Source of the DNA: Streptomyces phaeofaciens
Lineage (GTDB): Bacteria; Actinomycetota; Actinomycetes; Streptomycetales; Streptomycetaceae
NCBI RefSeq assembly: GCF_014648915.1
Contig: NZ_BMSA01000019.1
Span: 1 to 64,000, forward strand
Reading direction: 5' to 3'
Length of the DNA: 64,000 bases
Shown: one piece after another, positions 26,202 through 34,463 of the stretch
How positions within the stretch are numbered: position 1 is the stretch's first letter
Layout: every line of letters begins with the position of its first letter
Position numbers and translations under genes: made by a program
Notes under the pieces: model-generated
The model's input: the letters and a program-made list of their open reading frames with translations, nothing else
What the model was told of the DNA's origin: nothing
Databases searched by the model: none

Positions 26202-26987
26202 GTGTCCATGACCCCGCCGCTCGACGGCCTCCGCTTCGCCTTCGGCACACTCACCGTGCTCCCGGTGCGGGTGACCCGCTGGGACCGTGCGGCCGCGCGC
26301 GGCGGCATGCTGGCCGCACCGCTGGTCGGGCTGGTCGTGGGCGGCGCCGCGGCCGGCCTCGGTCTGCTGCTGCTGTTCCTGGGCGCGGGCCCGCTGCTGG
26401 CCGCCGTGGCCTCCGCCGCCGTACCCGCCGTGCTCACCCGTGGTCTGCATCTGGACGGGCTGGCGGACACCGCGGACGGTCTGGGCAGCGGCAGGCCCGC
26501 CGAGGACGCGCTGCGGATCATGAAGCAGTCGGACATCGGCCCGTTCGGGGTGCTCACGCTGGTGTTCGTGCTGCTCGCCCAGGTGGGGGCGCTCGCGCAG
26601 CTCTACGACGACTCCTGGACCCGGGGAGCGGTCGCGGCTCTCGCCTCGGCGGTCGCGGCCCGGCTGGCGCTCACCCTGGCCGCCCGTGCCGGGGTGCCGG
26701 CCGCCCGGCCGGAGGGGCTGGGCGCGGCGGTCGCCGGGGTGGTGCCGGTACCGGGCGCGCTGGCCGTGGCCGCCGGGTGCGTCCTGGCGGCGGCGGCCTG
26801 GGGCGGCCTGCCGGGCGCGGACGGCGCCGTCCGTACGGGCGTGGCGGTCGTCCTCGCGCTCGGCGCCGCCGAACTCCTCCTGCGCCACTGCACACGCCGC
26901 TTCGGCGGGGTCACCGGGGACGTGTTCGGCGGGCTGGCGGAGACGGCGGCGACGACCGCGCTGATCGTGTCGGCGCTGGGGAGCTGA
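26202..26987 (+). CDS. cobS: Adenosylcobinamide-GDP ribazoletransferase (cobalamin synthase)
   Basis: CobS joins adenosylcobinamide-GDP and alpha-ribazole (or its phosphate) at the membrane, the last assembly step of cobalamin. The 261-aa protein is strongly hydrophobic and has the family motif LHLDGLADTADGL near residue 85, followed by MKQSDIGPFG. The GTG start at 26202 lies six bases after TAGTCT (26190-26195), a probable leaderless promoter. cobU and cobT upstream supply its substrates. It ends in the hairpin at 26978-26997 facing the leftward membrane protein gene. Confidence 0.95.
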   Translation: MSMTPPLDGLRFAFGTLTVLPVRVTRWDRAAARGGMLAAPLVGLVVGGAAAGLGLLLLFLGAGPLLAAVASAAVPAVLTRGLHLDGLADTADGLGSGRPAEDALRIMKQSDIGPFGVLTLVFVLLAQVGALAQLYDDSWTRGAVAALASAVAARLALTLAARAGVPAARPEGLGAAVAGVVPVPGALAVAAGCVLAAAAWGGLPGADGAVRTGVAVVLALGAAELLLRHCTRRFGGVTGDVFGGLAETAATTALIVSALGS

Positions 26988-26997
26988 CGGGCTCCCC
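26978..26997. terminator. Short terminator hairpin between convergent genes
   Basis: GGGGAGC (26978-26984) and GCTCCCC (26991-26997) pair perfectly across a six-base loop. The stem overlaps the cobS stop codon and abuts the end of the leftward gene at 27002. Confidence 0.65.
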
Positions 26998-27001
26998 GGT
27001 C

Positions 27002-28447
27002 TCACCGGTGGGCGGTCGCCCGGCCCAGCAGGGTGCGGACCAGCAGGGCCTGGACGACGGCCGCCGTGGCATACACCGTGAGGGCCACCACGTGCGGGTC
27101 GGCCGGGCCGGTGAGCAGGGCGAGCGTCTGGACGAGGGCCGCCGCGCAGCAGACGGCGGCCGTGCCGAGGACCGCGCCGAAGGACTGGAGCAGCAGCCCG
27201 GTCCACAGGACGACACCGAGCAGCAGCAGATCGGCGAGGCGTACGGCGGTCAGTGCGGGGGCGTGCGGCCACAGCGCGGTGGCGATCAGGCCGAGGGCCA
27301 GCAGGGCGAGCAGGTAGGCGGCCAGGCACTCGGCGCCCGTGCGCAGCGCCGCCCGCCGGAAGGCGCCCGTGGTGCCGGTGGTGCGCAGTCCGGTCAGGCT
27401 GCCGCTGCGGAAGCGGTACAGCAGCCATTCGGCGGGTCCCATGCTGAGCGTGAGCGCGACGGCGGCGGGCGCGGCCAGCGCGCTGTGCTCCTCGCCCGCG
27501 AGGACGTCCCCGAGGGCCGCGTACAGCACGAGGGCGCCGCTGCCCAGGCCGAACAGGGCGTACGGCAGGGAGGCCGCCGGGCGGGGGCCCTGCCGGGTGC
27601 CGGGGGCAAAGCGGCCGCCGGGGCCCGGCGGCGCGGGCACCACCTCCCGCAGGGCGAGCAGCACGACCGCCGCCAGGGAGCCCAGCAGCAGGGTGAGGCT
27701 CGCGGCCTGCGGGAGCGGGTGGACCATCGCCGCCAGGGCGCCCGCCGTCATCGGTGCCAGGGCGGCCAGCAGGGCGCGTTCGCGGCCGAGGACCAGCAAG
27801 GTGGTGGAGGCGCCGAGGTAGCAGGACTGGCCGGCGGCGAAGGCCACGGCGGCCGCGCTCGCCGTCCCGGCGAAGGCCGACGCGGTGAGCGCGCCGAGCA
27901 GGGCGCCCACCGGAGCCCCGACGAGGAGACCGCGGCGGGCCGCCGGGCGGTCGCCCAGGCCCAGCCGGACGTAGGCCCGGTGGGACAGGCCCTGGTTCCA
28001 GGTCCAGCCGAACAGGGCACCGGCCAGCAGCGGGACGGTGCCCGCCGGGAGACCGTCGCCGTCGGGCGGGCCGGCGAGCAGGGGCGCGCCGAGCACATAG
28101 GCGAAGCCGGGCAGCGCGAAGACCAGGCCGCGCAGCAGACACGCGAGCGGTCCGACCCGCCAGGGGTCGTGCGGCGGGGTGCCGGGTTCGGGGTGGCGGC
28201 GCGGGACGCGGGCGTAGAGGGCCTCGGCGAGCGCGAAGGAGTTCTTCACCCCGTACCGTTCGCGGATCTGGTCGTCGGAGAGGCCGTCGGACTCCAGCAG
28301 GGCGGCTATCTCGTCGGGGTGGACGGCGGCGGAGACGACGTCGTCGAGGTGGCCGGCGAGTGCGTCGACGGGGTCGGGGGCGGCCCAGGAGGGTGTCGTG
28401 GTGCGCTGCCGGGGGACGGCGGGCAGCCTGGTGGTGTCCCGGCTCAC
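27002..28447 (-). CDS. Twelve-helix membrane protein, possible polysaccharide exporter
   Basis: A 481-aa protein. The first 110 or so residues are soluble and include a helical motif, IRERYGVKNSFALAEALYARV, that I cannot place in a named family. Twelve hydrophobic helices fill the rest, the topology of MATE/PST-type polysaccharide flippases including PelG. It lacks the GIGFEL-type N-terminal signature of true PelG, so I regard it as a functional analogue at most. Its GTG overlaps the stop of the PelF-like gene by four bases (28444-28447), so the two are translated together; this is the main argument for a joint role in making and exporting a polymer. Confidence 0.75.
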   Translation of the reverse strand: MSRDTTRLPAVPRQRTTTPSWAAPDPVDALAGHLDDVVSAAVHPDEIAALLESDGLSDDQIRERYGVKNSFALAEALYARVPRRHPEPGTPPHDPWRVGPLACLLRGLVFALPGFAYVLGAPLLAGPPDGDGLPAGTVPLLAGALFGWTWNQGLSHRAYVRLGLGDRPAARRGLLVGAPVGALLGALTASAFAGTASAAAVAFAAGQSCYLGASTTLLVLGRERALLAALAPMTAGALAAMVHPLPQAASLTLLLGSLAAVVLLALREVVPAPPGPGGRFAPGTRQGPRPAASLPYALFGLGSGALVLYAALGDVLAGEEHSALAAPAAVALTLSMGPAEWLLYRFRSGSLTGLRTTGTTGAFRRAALRTGAECLAAYLLALLALGLIATALWPHAPALTAVRLADLLLLGVVLWTGLLLQSFGAVLGTAAVCCAAALVQTLALLTGPADPHVVALTVYATAAVVQALLVRTLLGRATAHR

Positions 28448-29967
28448 CAGTCGGTCCCGTCCGTCGCCACGGCCGCGTACCACGGGTCGCGGAGTTCGGC
28501 GGTCCAGTCGTCGACCGTCTCGACCGCGGGCTCGTAGACCTCGGGGAGGCCGGCGAGTTCCTGGTAGATCGTGCGGAAGTTGTCCACCGAACGGCGGAGC
28601 GTGAACCGGTCGATGACCCGTTGCCGGGACAGCTCGCCGAGTCTCAGGCGCCGCTCGTGGTCCTTGAGGAGGGTCAGGGCGGCGGCGGCCATCTTCTCCG
28701 GCTCGCGCGGCGGGACGACCAGGCCGGTGTCGCCGACGGCCTCGCGCACGCCGCCGACATCGGTCGACACCGTCGTACGGCCGCAGGACATGGCCTCGAT
28801 GAGGGAGAACGGGAAGCCCTCCGAGATCGACGACAGCATGACGACGTGGCCGGCCGCGTAGGCGCGCCGGACCTCGGTGATCCGGCCCTCGAAGGTGACG
28901 CCGTCGGTGACGCCGAGTTCGGCGGCGAGCTTCGCCAGCCGGGTCGCGTAGGCCTCGCCGCCGGGCGGGACCGGGCCGAACAGCCTGAGGCGGGTGTCGG
29001 GGAGTTCGGCGCGGACCAGGGCGTAGGCGTGCAGCAGGGTCTCCAGGTCCTTGATGGGGTCGACGCGGCCGCACCAGGTCAGGGTGGGGACGTCGGGTTC
29101 GGGTCCGGCGTGCGGGAAGGCGTGCGGGTCGACGCCGTTGTAGACCGTACGGATCTTGCCGGGGTCGGCGCCCCCGCGCTCCTCCCAGCGGCGGTTGTAC
29201 CGGTTGCAGGGGGTGATGAGGTCGGCGGCCCGGTAGCCGAGGGTGTTGAGGGCGCGGTGGAAGCCCAGCATGAACGCCTTCACCGGCCAGCGCTGGGGTT
29301 CCTGGCGCTGGCCCAGATAGCGCTCGCGCAGGTAGATGCCGTGCTCGGTGAGGAGGAAGGGCACACCGTCGAAGTGGCGGGCGGCGAGCGCGGGGAGGGT
29401 GGCGAGTCCGCTGCTGACGGCGTGCGCGACGGTGTCGGTCCCGATCCGTGCGCCCAGCGGGCGCAGGGCGTGTTCCAGCAGGTCGGTGGCGGTGAGGGCG
29501 TCGTGCACGGTCGGGCCGGCGGCCGCCGTGGGGACGTGCGGCATGGTCCAGATCCACATCAGGGAGCGCAGCGCGGCCTCGGTGCGCAGGGCCGCCGACA
29601 GCCGTCCGGCGCGGGCGAGTTCGGCCAGCTCGTAGAGGTTCTCGCCGAAGTCGCAGAAGGCCTCGGGGTCGAGGAAGGAGAGCAGGAGGCGTTCGTAGGT
29701 GTCGACGAAGCGGCGCAGGTCCCTGCCGTACGGGGGCCGGCCGCGGCCGGGGCGCGGTCCCCAAGTGGGCACGGAGGTGTGGCGGCGGACGTTGGGCGGC
29801 AGCTCCCAGGTGACGGGTTCGCGGCCGCTGCCGGAGAGCGAGACGATGTGGAAGTCGACCTCGGGCATGCCCTTGACGAGCTGGTCGCACCAGGTGCTGA
29901 CCCCGCCGTGGACGAGTGGATAGGTGCCTTCGGTGAGCATGGTGACATGACGGCCGGTGCGCGGCAT
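28444..29967 (-). CDS. PelF-like GT4 glycosyltransferase
   Basis: A 507-aa cytoplasmic GT-B glycosyltransferase. The N-terminus HVTMLTEGTYPLVHGGVSTW matches the PelF family, as do FLLTEHGIYLRERY and the donor-site segments YNGVDP and SISEGFPFSLIEAMSCG, with the E..E pair of GT4 enzymes. In Pel biosynthesis PelF polymerises a partly deacetylated amino-sugar chain at the membrane. The ATG at 29967 follows GGGGGGA by about eight bases; a frame extending beyond 30000 would cross two hairpins. It sits between a secreted deacetylase gene (116 bp upstream) and a coupled 12-helix membrane protein. Confidence 0.88.
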   Translation of the reverse strand: MPRTGRHVTMLTEGTYPLVHGGVSTWCDQLVKGMPEVDFHIVSLSGSGREPVTWELPPNVRRHTSVPTWGPRPGRGRPPYGRDLRRFVDTYERLLLSFLDPEAFCDFGENLYELAELARAGRLSAALRTEAALRSLMWIWTMPHVPTAAAGPTVHDALTATDLLEHALRPLGARIGTDTVAHAVSSGLATLPALAARHFDGVPFLLTEHGIYLRERYLGQRQEPQRWPVKAFMLGFHRALNTLGYRAADLITPCNRYNRRWEERGGADPGKIRTVYNGVDPHAFPHAGPEPDVPTLTWCGRVDPIKDLETLLHAYALVRAELPDTRLRLFGPVPPGGEAYATRLAKLAAELGVTDGVTFEGRITEVRRAYAAGHVVMLSSISEGFPFSLIEAMSCGRTTVSTDVGGVREAVGDTGLVVPPREPEKMAAAALTLLKDHERRLRLGELSRQRVIDRFTLRRSVDNFRTIYQELAGLPEVYEPAVETVDDWTAELRDPWYAAVATDGTDW

Positions 29968-30007
29968 GCGCGGATTCCCCCCTGATGGAACAGCCGTTGG
30001 CATGGCC

Positions 30008-30072
30008 GGGCCCGCCCGGTGGGGGCGGGCCCGTGGGGGCGCACCCCGGCGGTCATGGACCGGGGTGCGCCC
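30008..30072. other. Two consecutive perfect hairpins between deacetylase and glycosyltransferase genes
   Basis: Stem 1 pairs 30008-30017 with 30023-30032 (10 bp); stem 2 pairs 30037-30049 with 30060-30072 (13 bp). Both genes are read leftwards, so these stems could end or attenuate the deacetylase message and reduce expression of the downstream glycosyltransferase, or protect processed RNA ends. Confidence 0.7.
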
Positions 30073-30083
30073 GTGGTGAGGCC

Positions 30084-32120
30084 CTACGAGGGCAGCTTCA
30101 GCGTGAGCGCGGACTGGAGCGCGGCCGGGGTGGCCCAGGCCGAGCGGGCGCCCGCGTACGGGGTGCCGAACACCGCGCCGCCGATGAGGTTCTGCTTCTT
30201 CGTCCCCTCCGGCGCGGTCACCGGGATCTGTGTCCCGGACGGCGCGGTGACGGTGACGGTGGTGCCGATCCGGTAGGCGGTCACCTTGTTGGCGGCGACG
30301 GCGGCCTGCCAGGCGGCGCGGCGCTGGAGTTCGGTGCCGATGGCGGACTGGCGGAGGTTCTCCAGCGGGGTGTTGTCCGCGAACAGTGCCTTGTAGTCGC
30401 CCAGCACCTTCTCCATCACCGGGTACAGCAGCCGGTCCTCGGCCAGGTTGGACTGGTGGGCGTAGTGCGGCCTGGGGTCGTTGCCGATGGCGTGGCCCAG
30501 GTCGGTGCGGGCCTCCTGCGGGACGATGTACGTGTCGTAGCCGGTGGCCGGGTCCAGCGGCTCGGCGAGGCACGTGGAGGCCGCGTTGGACTCGCAGACA
30601 CCGCTGCCGCCGTCGGCCGCGGAGGTGTAGATCCAGTTGTACTCGTCGGCCATCTCGGCCTCGGTGCCCGTGTTGTAGTACACGTTCATCGGGTAGCGCG
30701 GCACGGTCAGCGCCTTGCCGACGGCACGTTGGTCGGGCTCGCGCGAGTTGTCCGAGGCGATCCACTTGACGCCGTTGTCGGAGAGCGCGCCGGACAGGTT
30801 CGGGTTGTCGTTCGGCTGCTGCGGCAGCGTCTTCAGGCCCGAGTGCTCGCCGGTGACCAGCTCGGTCCGGTCGATCGGCAGGCCCTTGGCGGCGGCCCAG
30901 TCGTTGTTGTCGCGGATCTGCGCGGAGATGTCCGCGCGGCTCATGTACTGGGTGGCGCCGGCGGTGTTCTTCGCGCAGCTCCACGGCACGGTGGAGGTGT
31001 CCTGCACACAGCCCAGGAACGGGTGCGTGTAGGTGTGGTTGATCCAGCGGTACCGGGCCTTGTCGGCGAGCAGCCGGTCGGCCATCGGGTCGGTGCCGCC
31101 GTTCTCGGTCTTCCACTCCTCCCCGGCGCCGGCGTTGTACACCATGTCCATGGTGAAGCCGTGCTCCTGCTGCCACTGGGCGGCGTAGGCCGCGTCGGCG
31201 GCCGTCATCCGGATCGGGGTGCCCTCCTCGCCGCCGCCCACGCAGTCGATGTCGCCGGGTGTGCAGTTGCGCTCGGCGTCCCAGCGGGCGTCGGGGGCGA
31301 AGACGTCGTCCACGTGCACCGCGAAGTAGTTGCGCGCCTGGCCCAGGTGGATGCCCTGGGTGAGCCATTCGACGATGCCCCGGGCCAGCAGCCGGAACTG
31401 CTGCTGGTACTGGTTGTAGGCGAACGTCACCACCAGTTCGCGGCGGCCGTCGTGGGCGTACTCGCCGACCAGGCTGCCGGTGCCGGTGCCCCCCGGCACG
31501 GGCGCGTCGACATAGCTGGTGAACCCGGCGCGGGGTGCGGCCAGGTAGCCGTAACTCTCGCCGATCGTGGGCGAGTTGTCCTCGAAGGTGAGTCCGCCGT
31601 CGAGGTAGCCGAACCAGCCTGCCTTGCCGGCCGTGGTGATCGACGCCGCCTGCCCGTCGAGGGAGCCGTTGTACGTGGCGTACTCCAGGCCGACCTCCGG
31701 GTGCGCCCAGGTGTAGGCGTCGACCTGCGGGATCCCGTACGTCCGCTCGTAGGCCTCCAGGGCGGTCTGTTCGGCCGAACCGGCCCCGAACGGTGCCTCG
31801 TTGGGCAGCACCACGCCCTGGAACCTGGCCCTCGGGGTCCCGCCCACGGTGTCCGCGAGGAAGGCCGCGGTCACGGTCGGCCGGCTCGCGTCGTTCAGAT
31901 CGATCGTCGTGTACGGGATGCCGGTGCTCCTGAGCTGGGCGGTGATCGCCTGCACGGGGCTGTCCCCGTTGTCCACCACCAGGACCCTCAGGTCGATCCG
32001 TGGTGTCGCCGCGGCCGACGCGCCGGGTGCCGCCCCCAGACTCAGCGCCGTCAGCCCCGCGGCCGCCACGAAAGCGGCGGCGTTCGTGGCCTTCCTCCAT
32101 CTGCGCGCACGGTGCGCCAT
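30084..32120 (-). CDS. Secreted Agd3-like polysaccharide deacetylase
   Basis: A 678-aa exported protein. The signal peptide (about residues 1-35) ends near ASAAATP. Residues 40-255 form a beta-rich domain, then comes the catalytic domain with HVDDVF (D271, D272) and the zinc motif HTYTH (H362, H366), the NodB-like motifs of the CE18/Agd3 group. Agd3 of Aspergillus removes acetyl groups from galactosaminogalactan; this protein would act on an extracellular N-acetylated amino-sugar polymer. ATG 32120 follows GGGAGG. It is the first gene of the leftward locus ahead of the PelF-like transferase. That the polymer is a GalNAc-rich chain is inference. Confidence 0.85.
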   Translation of the reverse strand: MAHRARRWRKATNAAAFVAAAGLTALSLGAAPGASAAATPRIDLRVLVVDNGDSPVQAITAQLRSTGIPYTTIDLNDASRPTVTAAFLADTVGGTPRARFQGVVLPNEAPFGAGSAEQTALEAYERTYGIPQVDAYTWAHPEVGLEYATYNGSLDGQAASITTAGKAGWFGYLDGGLTFEDNSPTIGESYGYLAAPRAGFTSYVDAPVPGGTGTGSLVGEYAHDGRRELVVTFAYNQYQQQFRLLARGIVEWLTQGIHLGQARNYFAVHVDDVFAPDARWDAERNCTPGDIDCVGGGEEGTPIRMTAADAAYAAQWQQEHGFTMDMVYNAGAGEEWKTENGGTDPMADRLLADKARYRWINHTYTHPFLGCVQDTSTVPWSCAKNTAGATQYMSRADISAQIRDNNDWAAAKGLPIDRTELVTGEHSGLKTLPQQPNDNPNLSGALSDNGVKWIASDNSREPDQRAVGKALTVPRYPMNVYYNTGTEAEMADEYNWIYTSAADGGSGVCESNAASTCLAEPLDPATGYDTYIVPQEARTDLGHAIGNDPRPHYAHQSNLAEDRLLYPVMEKVLGDYKALFADNTPLENLRQSAIGTELQRRAAWQAAVAANKVTAYRIGTTVTVTAPSGTQIPVTAPEGTKKQNLIGGAVFGTPYAGARSAWATPAALQSALTLKLPS

Positions 32121-32142
32121 GGTGTGTCCCTCCCCCAGAAAT

Positions 32143-32262
32143 GGATCTCCGCGCGCGGGCATGGCTGTGCCCTGAGGGCGGAGATCCGTGGAAATCGTGC
32201 GGATCGGCGAGTTGATCTCCTCGCCGGAACCCGACGAGTGTGACTCAGGTCATGGAGTGTGA
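32143..32262. promoter_or_regulatory. Leader hairpin and candidate operator upstream of the deacetylase gene
   Basis: The 375-bp gap between the deacetylase and pepA genes holds several signals. Arms at 32143-32152 and 32178-32187 pair perfectly (GGATCTCCGC and its complement) with an inner GGGCA/TGCCC stem, ending about 20 bases before the deacetylase start. Further out are a perfect palindrome TGAC-TCAG-GTCA (32241-32252) and two direct GAGTGTGA repeats 19 bp apart (32236 and 32255), spaced like a two-turn operator. No regulator can be named. On the pepA side, TAGGGT at about 32419 is a possible -10 box. Confidence 0.5.
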
Positions 32263-32495
32263 AGGTCGAGAAGTGGCTACGACGCCACTGACAGGTGAAC
32301 ACTCGCGTGCATGAGCGAACGCGCTGGCACGCGTACGCTCGTTGCGGGGTTCGTCACAGCGGTTCGCCGCGCCGGTGGGACCGACCCCGGTGGCGAGCGC
32401 GCCCTCGGCCCGGATCTAGGGTCGGCTCCCGGGCCCGGTCGACCCACCACATTCCGGCCACAGCAACTCCACATCGGAAGCGAGATTTCACCACC

Positions 32496-34034
32496 GTGAC
32501 TGCTCTCACTCTCAGCACCGCCGCGGCGCCCGGCCTGCGGGCCGACGCGATCGTGATCGGTGTCGCCAAGGGCTCTGCCTCAGGGTCCGGGAAGCCGGTC
32601 GTCGCCCCGGGCGCCGAGGCCGTCGACCAGGCGTACGACGGCCGGCTCGCCGGCCTCCTGGAAACCCTCGGGGCCTCCGGCGCCGAAGGCGAGGTGACGA
32701 AGCTGCCCGCCCCGGCCGGCTTCAAGGCACCGCTCGTGCTGGCGGTGGGGCTCGGCGCGGAGCCCGAGAAGGACTCCTCCTTCGACGGCGAGGCGCTGCG
32801 CCGGGCGGCCGGTGTGGCCGCGCGCGCCCTCACCGGCTCCAAGAAGGCCGCCTTCGCCCTGCCCCTGACGGACGCCGGCGACATCGGCGCGGTGGCCGAG
32901 GGCGTGGTGCTCGGCGCCTACTCCTTCGACACCTACAAGGAGAGCGCCAAGGCCCCCAAGGCGAAGAACGGCAAGGCGCCGCTCGCCGAGGCCGCCCTGC
33001 TCGGCGGGAAGCCGCGCGACGCCGCCCACAAGGCCGCGCTCGCCCGCGCCACCGCCGTCGGCGAGGAGCTCAACCGCGCCCGCGACCTCATCAACATGCC
33101 GCCGAACGACCTCGACCCGGCCGCCTTCGCCGCCCTCGCGCAGACCGCGGCCAAGGAGCACGGCATCAAGGTGCAGGTGCTCGACGAGAAGGCGCTCGCC
33201 AAGGGCGGCTACGGCGGCATCCTGGGCGTCGGCTCCGGCTCGGCGTCGGCCCCCCGTCTGGTGAAGCTGTCGTACACGTCCGCCAAGGCGAGCAAGCACC
33301 TCGCGTTCGTCGGCAAGGGCATCACCTACGACTCGGGCGGCATCTCGCTGAAGCCCGCCGGGCACAACGAGACGATGAAGTGCGACATGAGCGGCGCCGC
33401 CGCGGTGTTCGCAGCGGTCGTCGCCGCCGCGCGGCTCGGCCTGGAGGTCAACGTCACCGGCTGGCTGGCGCTCGCCGAGAACATGCCCTCCGGCTCCGCC
33501 ACCCGCCCGGGTGACGTGCTGCGCATGTACAGCGGCAAGACGGTGGAGGTGCTCAACACCGACGCCGAGGGCCGGCTGGTGCTGGCCGACGCGCTGTGGG
33601 CCGCCTCCCAGGACGCGCCGGACGCGATCGTCGACGTGGCGACGCTGACCGGCGCGATGATGCTGGCGCTGGGCAGCCGGACCTTCGGCGTCATGGCCAA
33701 CGACGAGGCGTTCCGTACCGCGGTGTACGAGGCCGCCGAGGAGGTCGGCGAGCCGGCGTGGCCGATGCCGCTGCCGGAGCACCTGCGCAAGGGCATGGAC
33801 TCCACCGTCGCGGACATCGCGAACATGGGCGAGCGGATGGGCGGCGGCCTGGTGGCCGGGCTCTTCCTGCGCGAGTTCGTGGGCGAGGGCATCACCTGGG
33901 CGCACCTCGACATCGCGGGCCCGGCGTTCAACGAGGGCGGCCCCTTCGGGTACACGCCGAAGGGCGGCACCGGTTCCGCGGTGCGGACGCTGGTGCGGCT
34001 CGCGGAGCTGACCGCGGCGGGTGAGCTGGGCTAG
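32496..34034 (+). CDS. pepA: Leucyl aminopeptidase (M17)
   Basis: A 512-aa cytosolic metallopeptidase that trims N-terminal residues from peptides. The C-terminal catalytic half shows GKGITYDSGGISLKP, MKCDMSGAAAV and the family signature NTDAEGRL, carrying the two-metal ligands. The N-terminal half is the regulatory domain typical of the family. GTG 32496 is chosen because the conserved sequence begins there; the open frame extends further without support. The TAG stop (34032-34034) coincides with the CTAG at which the MITE-like element at 34034 begins. Confidence 0.95.
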   Translation: MTALTLSTAAAPGLRADAIVIGVAKGSASGSGKPVVAPGAEAVDQAYDGRLAGLLETLGASGAEGEVTKLPAPAGFKAPLVLAVGLGAEPEKDSSFDGEALRRAAGVAARALTGSKKAAFALPLTDAGDIGAVAEGVVLGAYSFDTYKESAKAPKAKNGKAPLAEAALLGGKPRDAAHKAALARATAVGEELNRARDLINMPPNDLDPAAFAALAQTAAKEHGIKVQVLDEKALAKGGYGGILGVGSGSASAPRLVKLSYTSAKASKHLAFVGKGITYDSGGISLKPAGHNETMKCDMSGAAAVFAAVVAAARLGLEVNVTGWLALAENMPSGSATRPGDVLRMYSGKTVEVLNTDAEGRLVLADALWAASQDAPDAIVDVATLTGAMMLALGSRTFGVMANDEAFRTAVYEAAEEVGEPAWPMPLPEHLRKGMDSTVADIANMGERMGGGLVAGLFLREFVGEGITWAHLDIAGPAFNEGGPFGYTPKGGTGSAVRTLVRLAELTAAGELG

Positions 34035-34301
34035 GGCCTTTCTTTCGGATCAGGCCGGCTCCGGTCCACGGGTACTTGCCGGCGCGGCCGAGCGGGGTCG
34101 TGGGGGCCCCTCCCGCTCGAGCGAAGCCGAGAGTGGGGGAGCGTGCAGCTGCAAGGCGGAGGAGGGCGGCAACGCGGTGGGGGCACCCCCGGCCGGAGGC
34201 TGGGGGACGTTGACAACCGACGACAACGCCGCTGGGGGTCCCCCCTCTGGGGGAGTGCGTGCCGGACCCCGCGACCCCGGCAAGATCCGAAGGAGAGGCC
34301 C
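34034..34301. mobile_element. MITE-like element A, 268 bp
   Basis: The ends are inverted repeats: about 19 bases starting GGGCCTTTCTTTCGGATC at the left match the complement of the right end with two mismatches. It is bounded by CTA on the left and TAG on the right, fitting a TA target duplication. The interior shares blocks with elements B and C (for instance CAAGGCGGAGGAGGGCG and CAACCGACGACAACGCCGC) but is about 108 bp longer because of three palindromic inserts. It carries no transposase and would need one in trans. Confidence 0.75.
34103..34257. repeat. Three short palindromic repeats nested in element A
   Basis: Blocks at about 34103-34141, 34178-34209 and 34231-34257 each begin with a G5 tract next to C tracts, end GGGGGA(G/C) or similar, and fold on themselves. 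The first contains CTCGAGCGAAGCCGAGAG, a motif I recognise from many Streptomyces intergenic spacers. Shared element sequence resumes after each block, so they look like insertions. Confidence 0.65.
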
Positions 34302-34303
34302 TA

Positions 34304-34463
34304 GGGGGTGTCTCGTCGATCAGGCCGGATCAGGGAGCGGGGTCCGGTGCCGTGCATCGCAAGGCGGAGGAGGGCGTCATGGTGGAGCCATGGCAACCGA
34401 CGACAACGCCGCGAGGCGCGGTGCCGGACCCCGCGAGCCCGGCATGATCGGCGAGACACCCCC
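34304..34463. mobile_element. MITE-like element B, 160 bp
   Basis: It starts GGGGGTGTCTCGTCGATC and ends with the inverted complement of that (one mismatch), flanked by TA on both sides. It lies directly against element A, the two sharing one CTAG. It differs from element C at 46679-46838 by only three bases in 160, which points to recent movement. No coding capacity. Confidence 0.85.

Noticed and set aside
24773..28537. 1254-codon rightward frame over cobS and neighbours
   Set aside because: Low-complexity shadow; cobS and the leftward membrane protein genes are clearly coding in other frames.
28444..32100. A single 1218-codon leftward frame joining part of the deacetylase region with the PelF-like gene
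   Set aside because: The upstream part is out-of-frame shadow of the deacetylase; the PelF-like protein has its own ATG and ribosome site at 29967.
32300..32495. Upstream extension of pepA to 32295
   Set aside because: The extra 67 codons are arginine-rich, have no ribosome site and lie where the promoter is expected.
34034..34463. Remnant insertion sequence
   Set aside because: There is no transposase-like frame; the size and terminal repeats fit non-autonomous elements.
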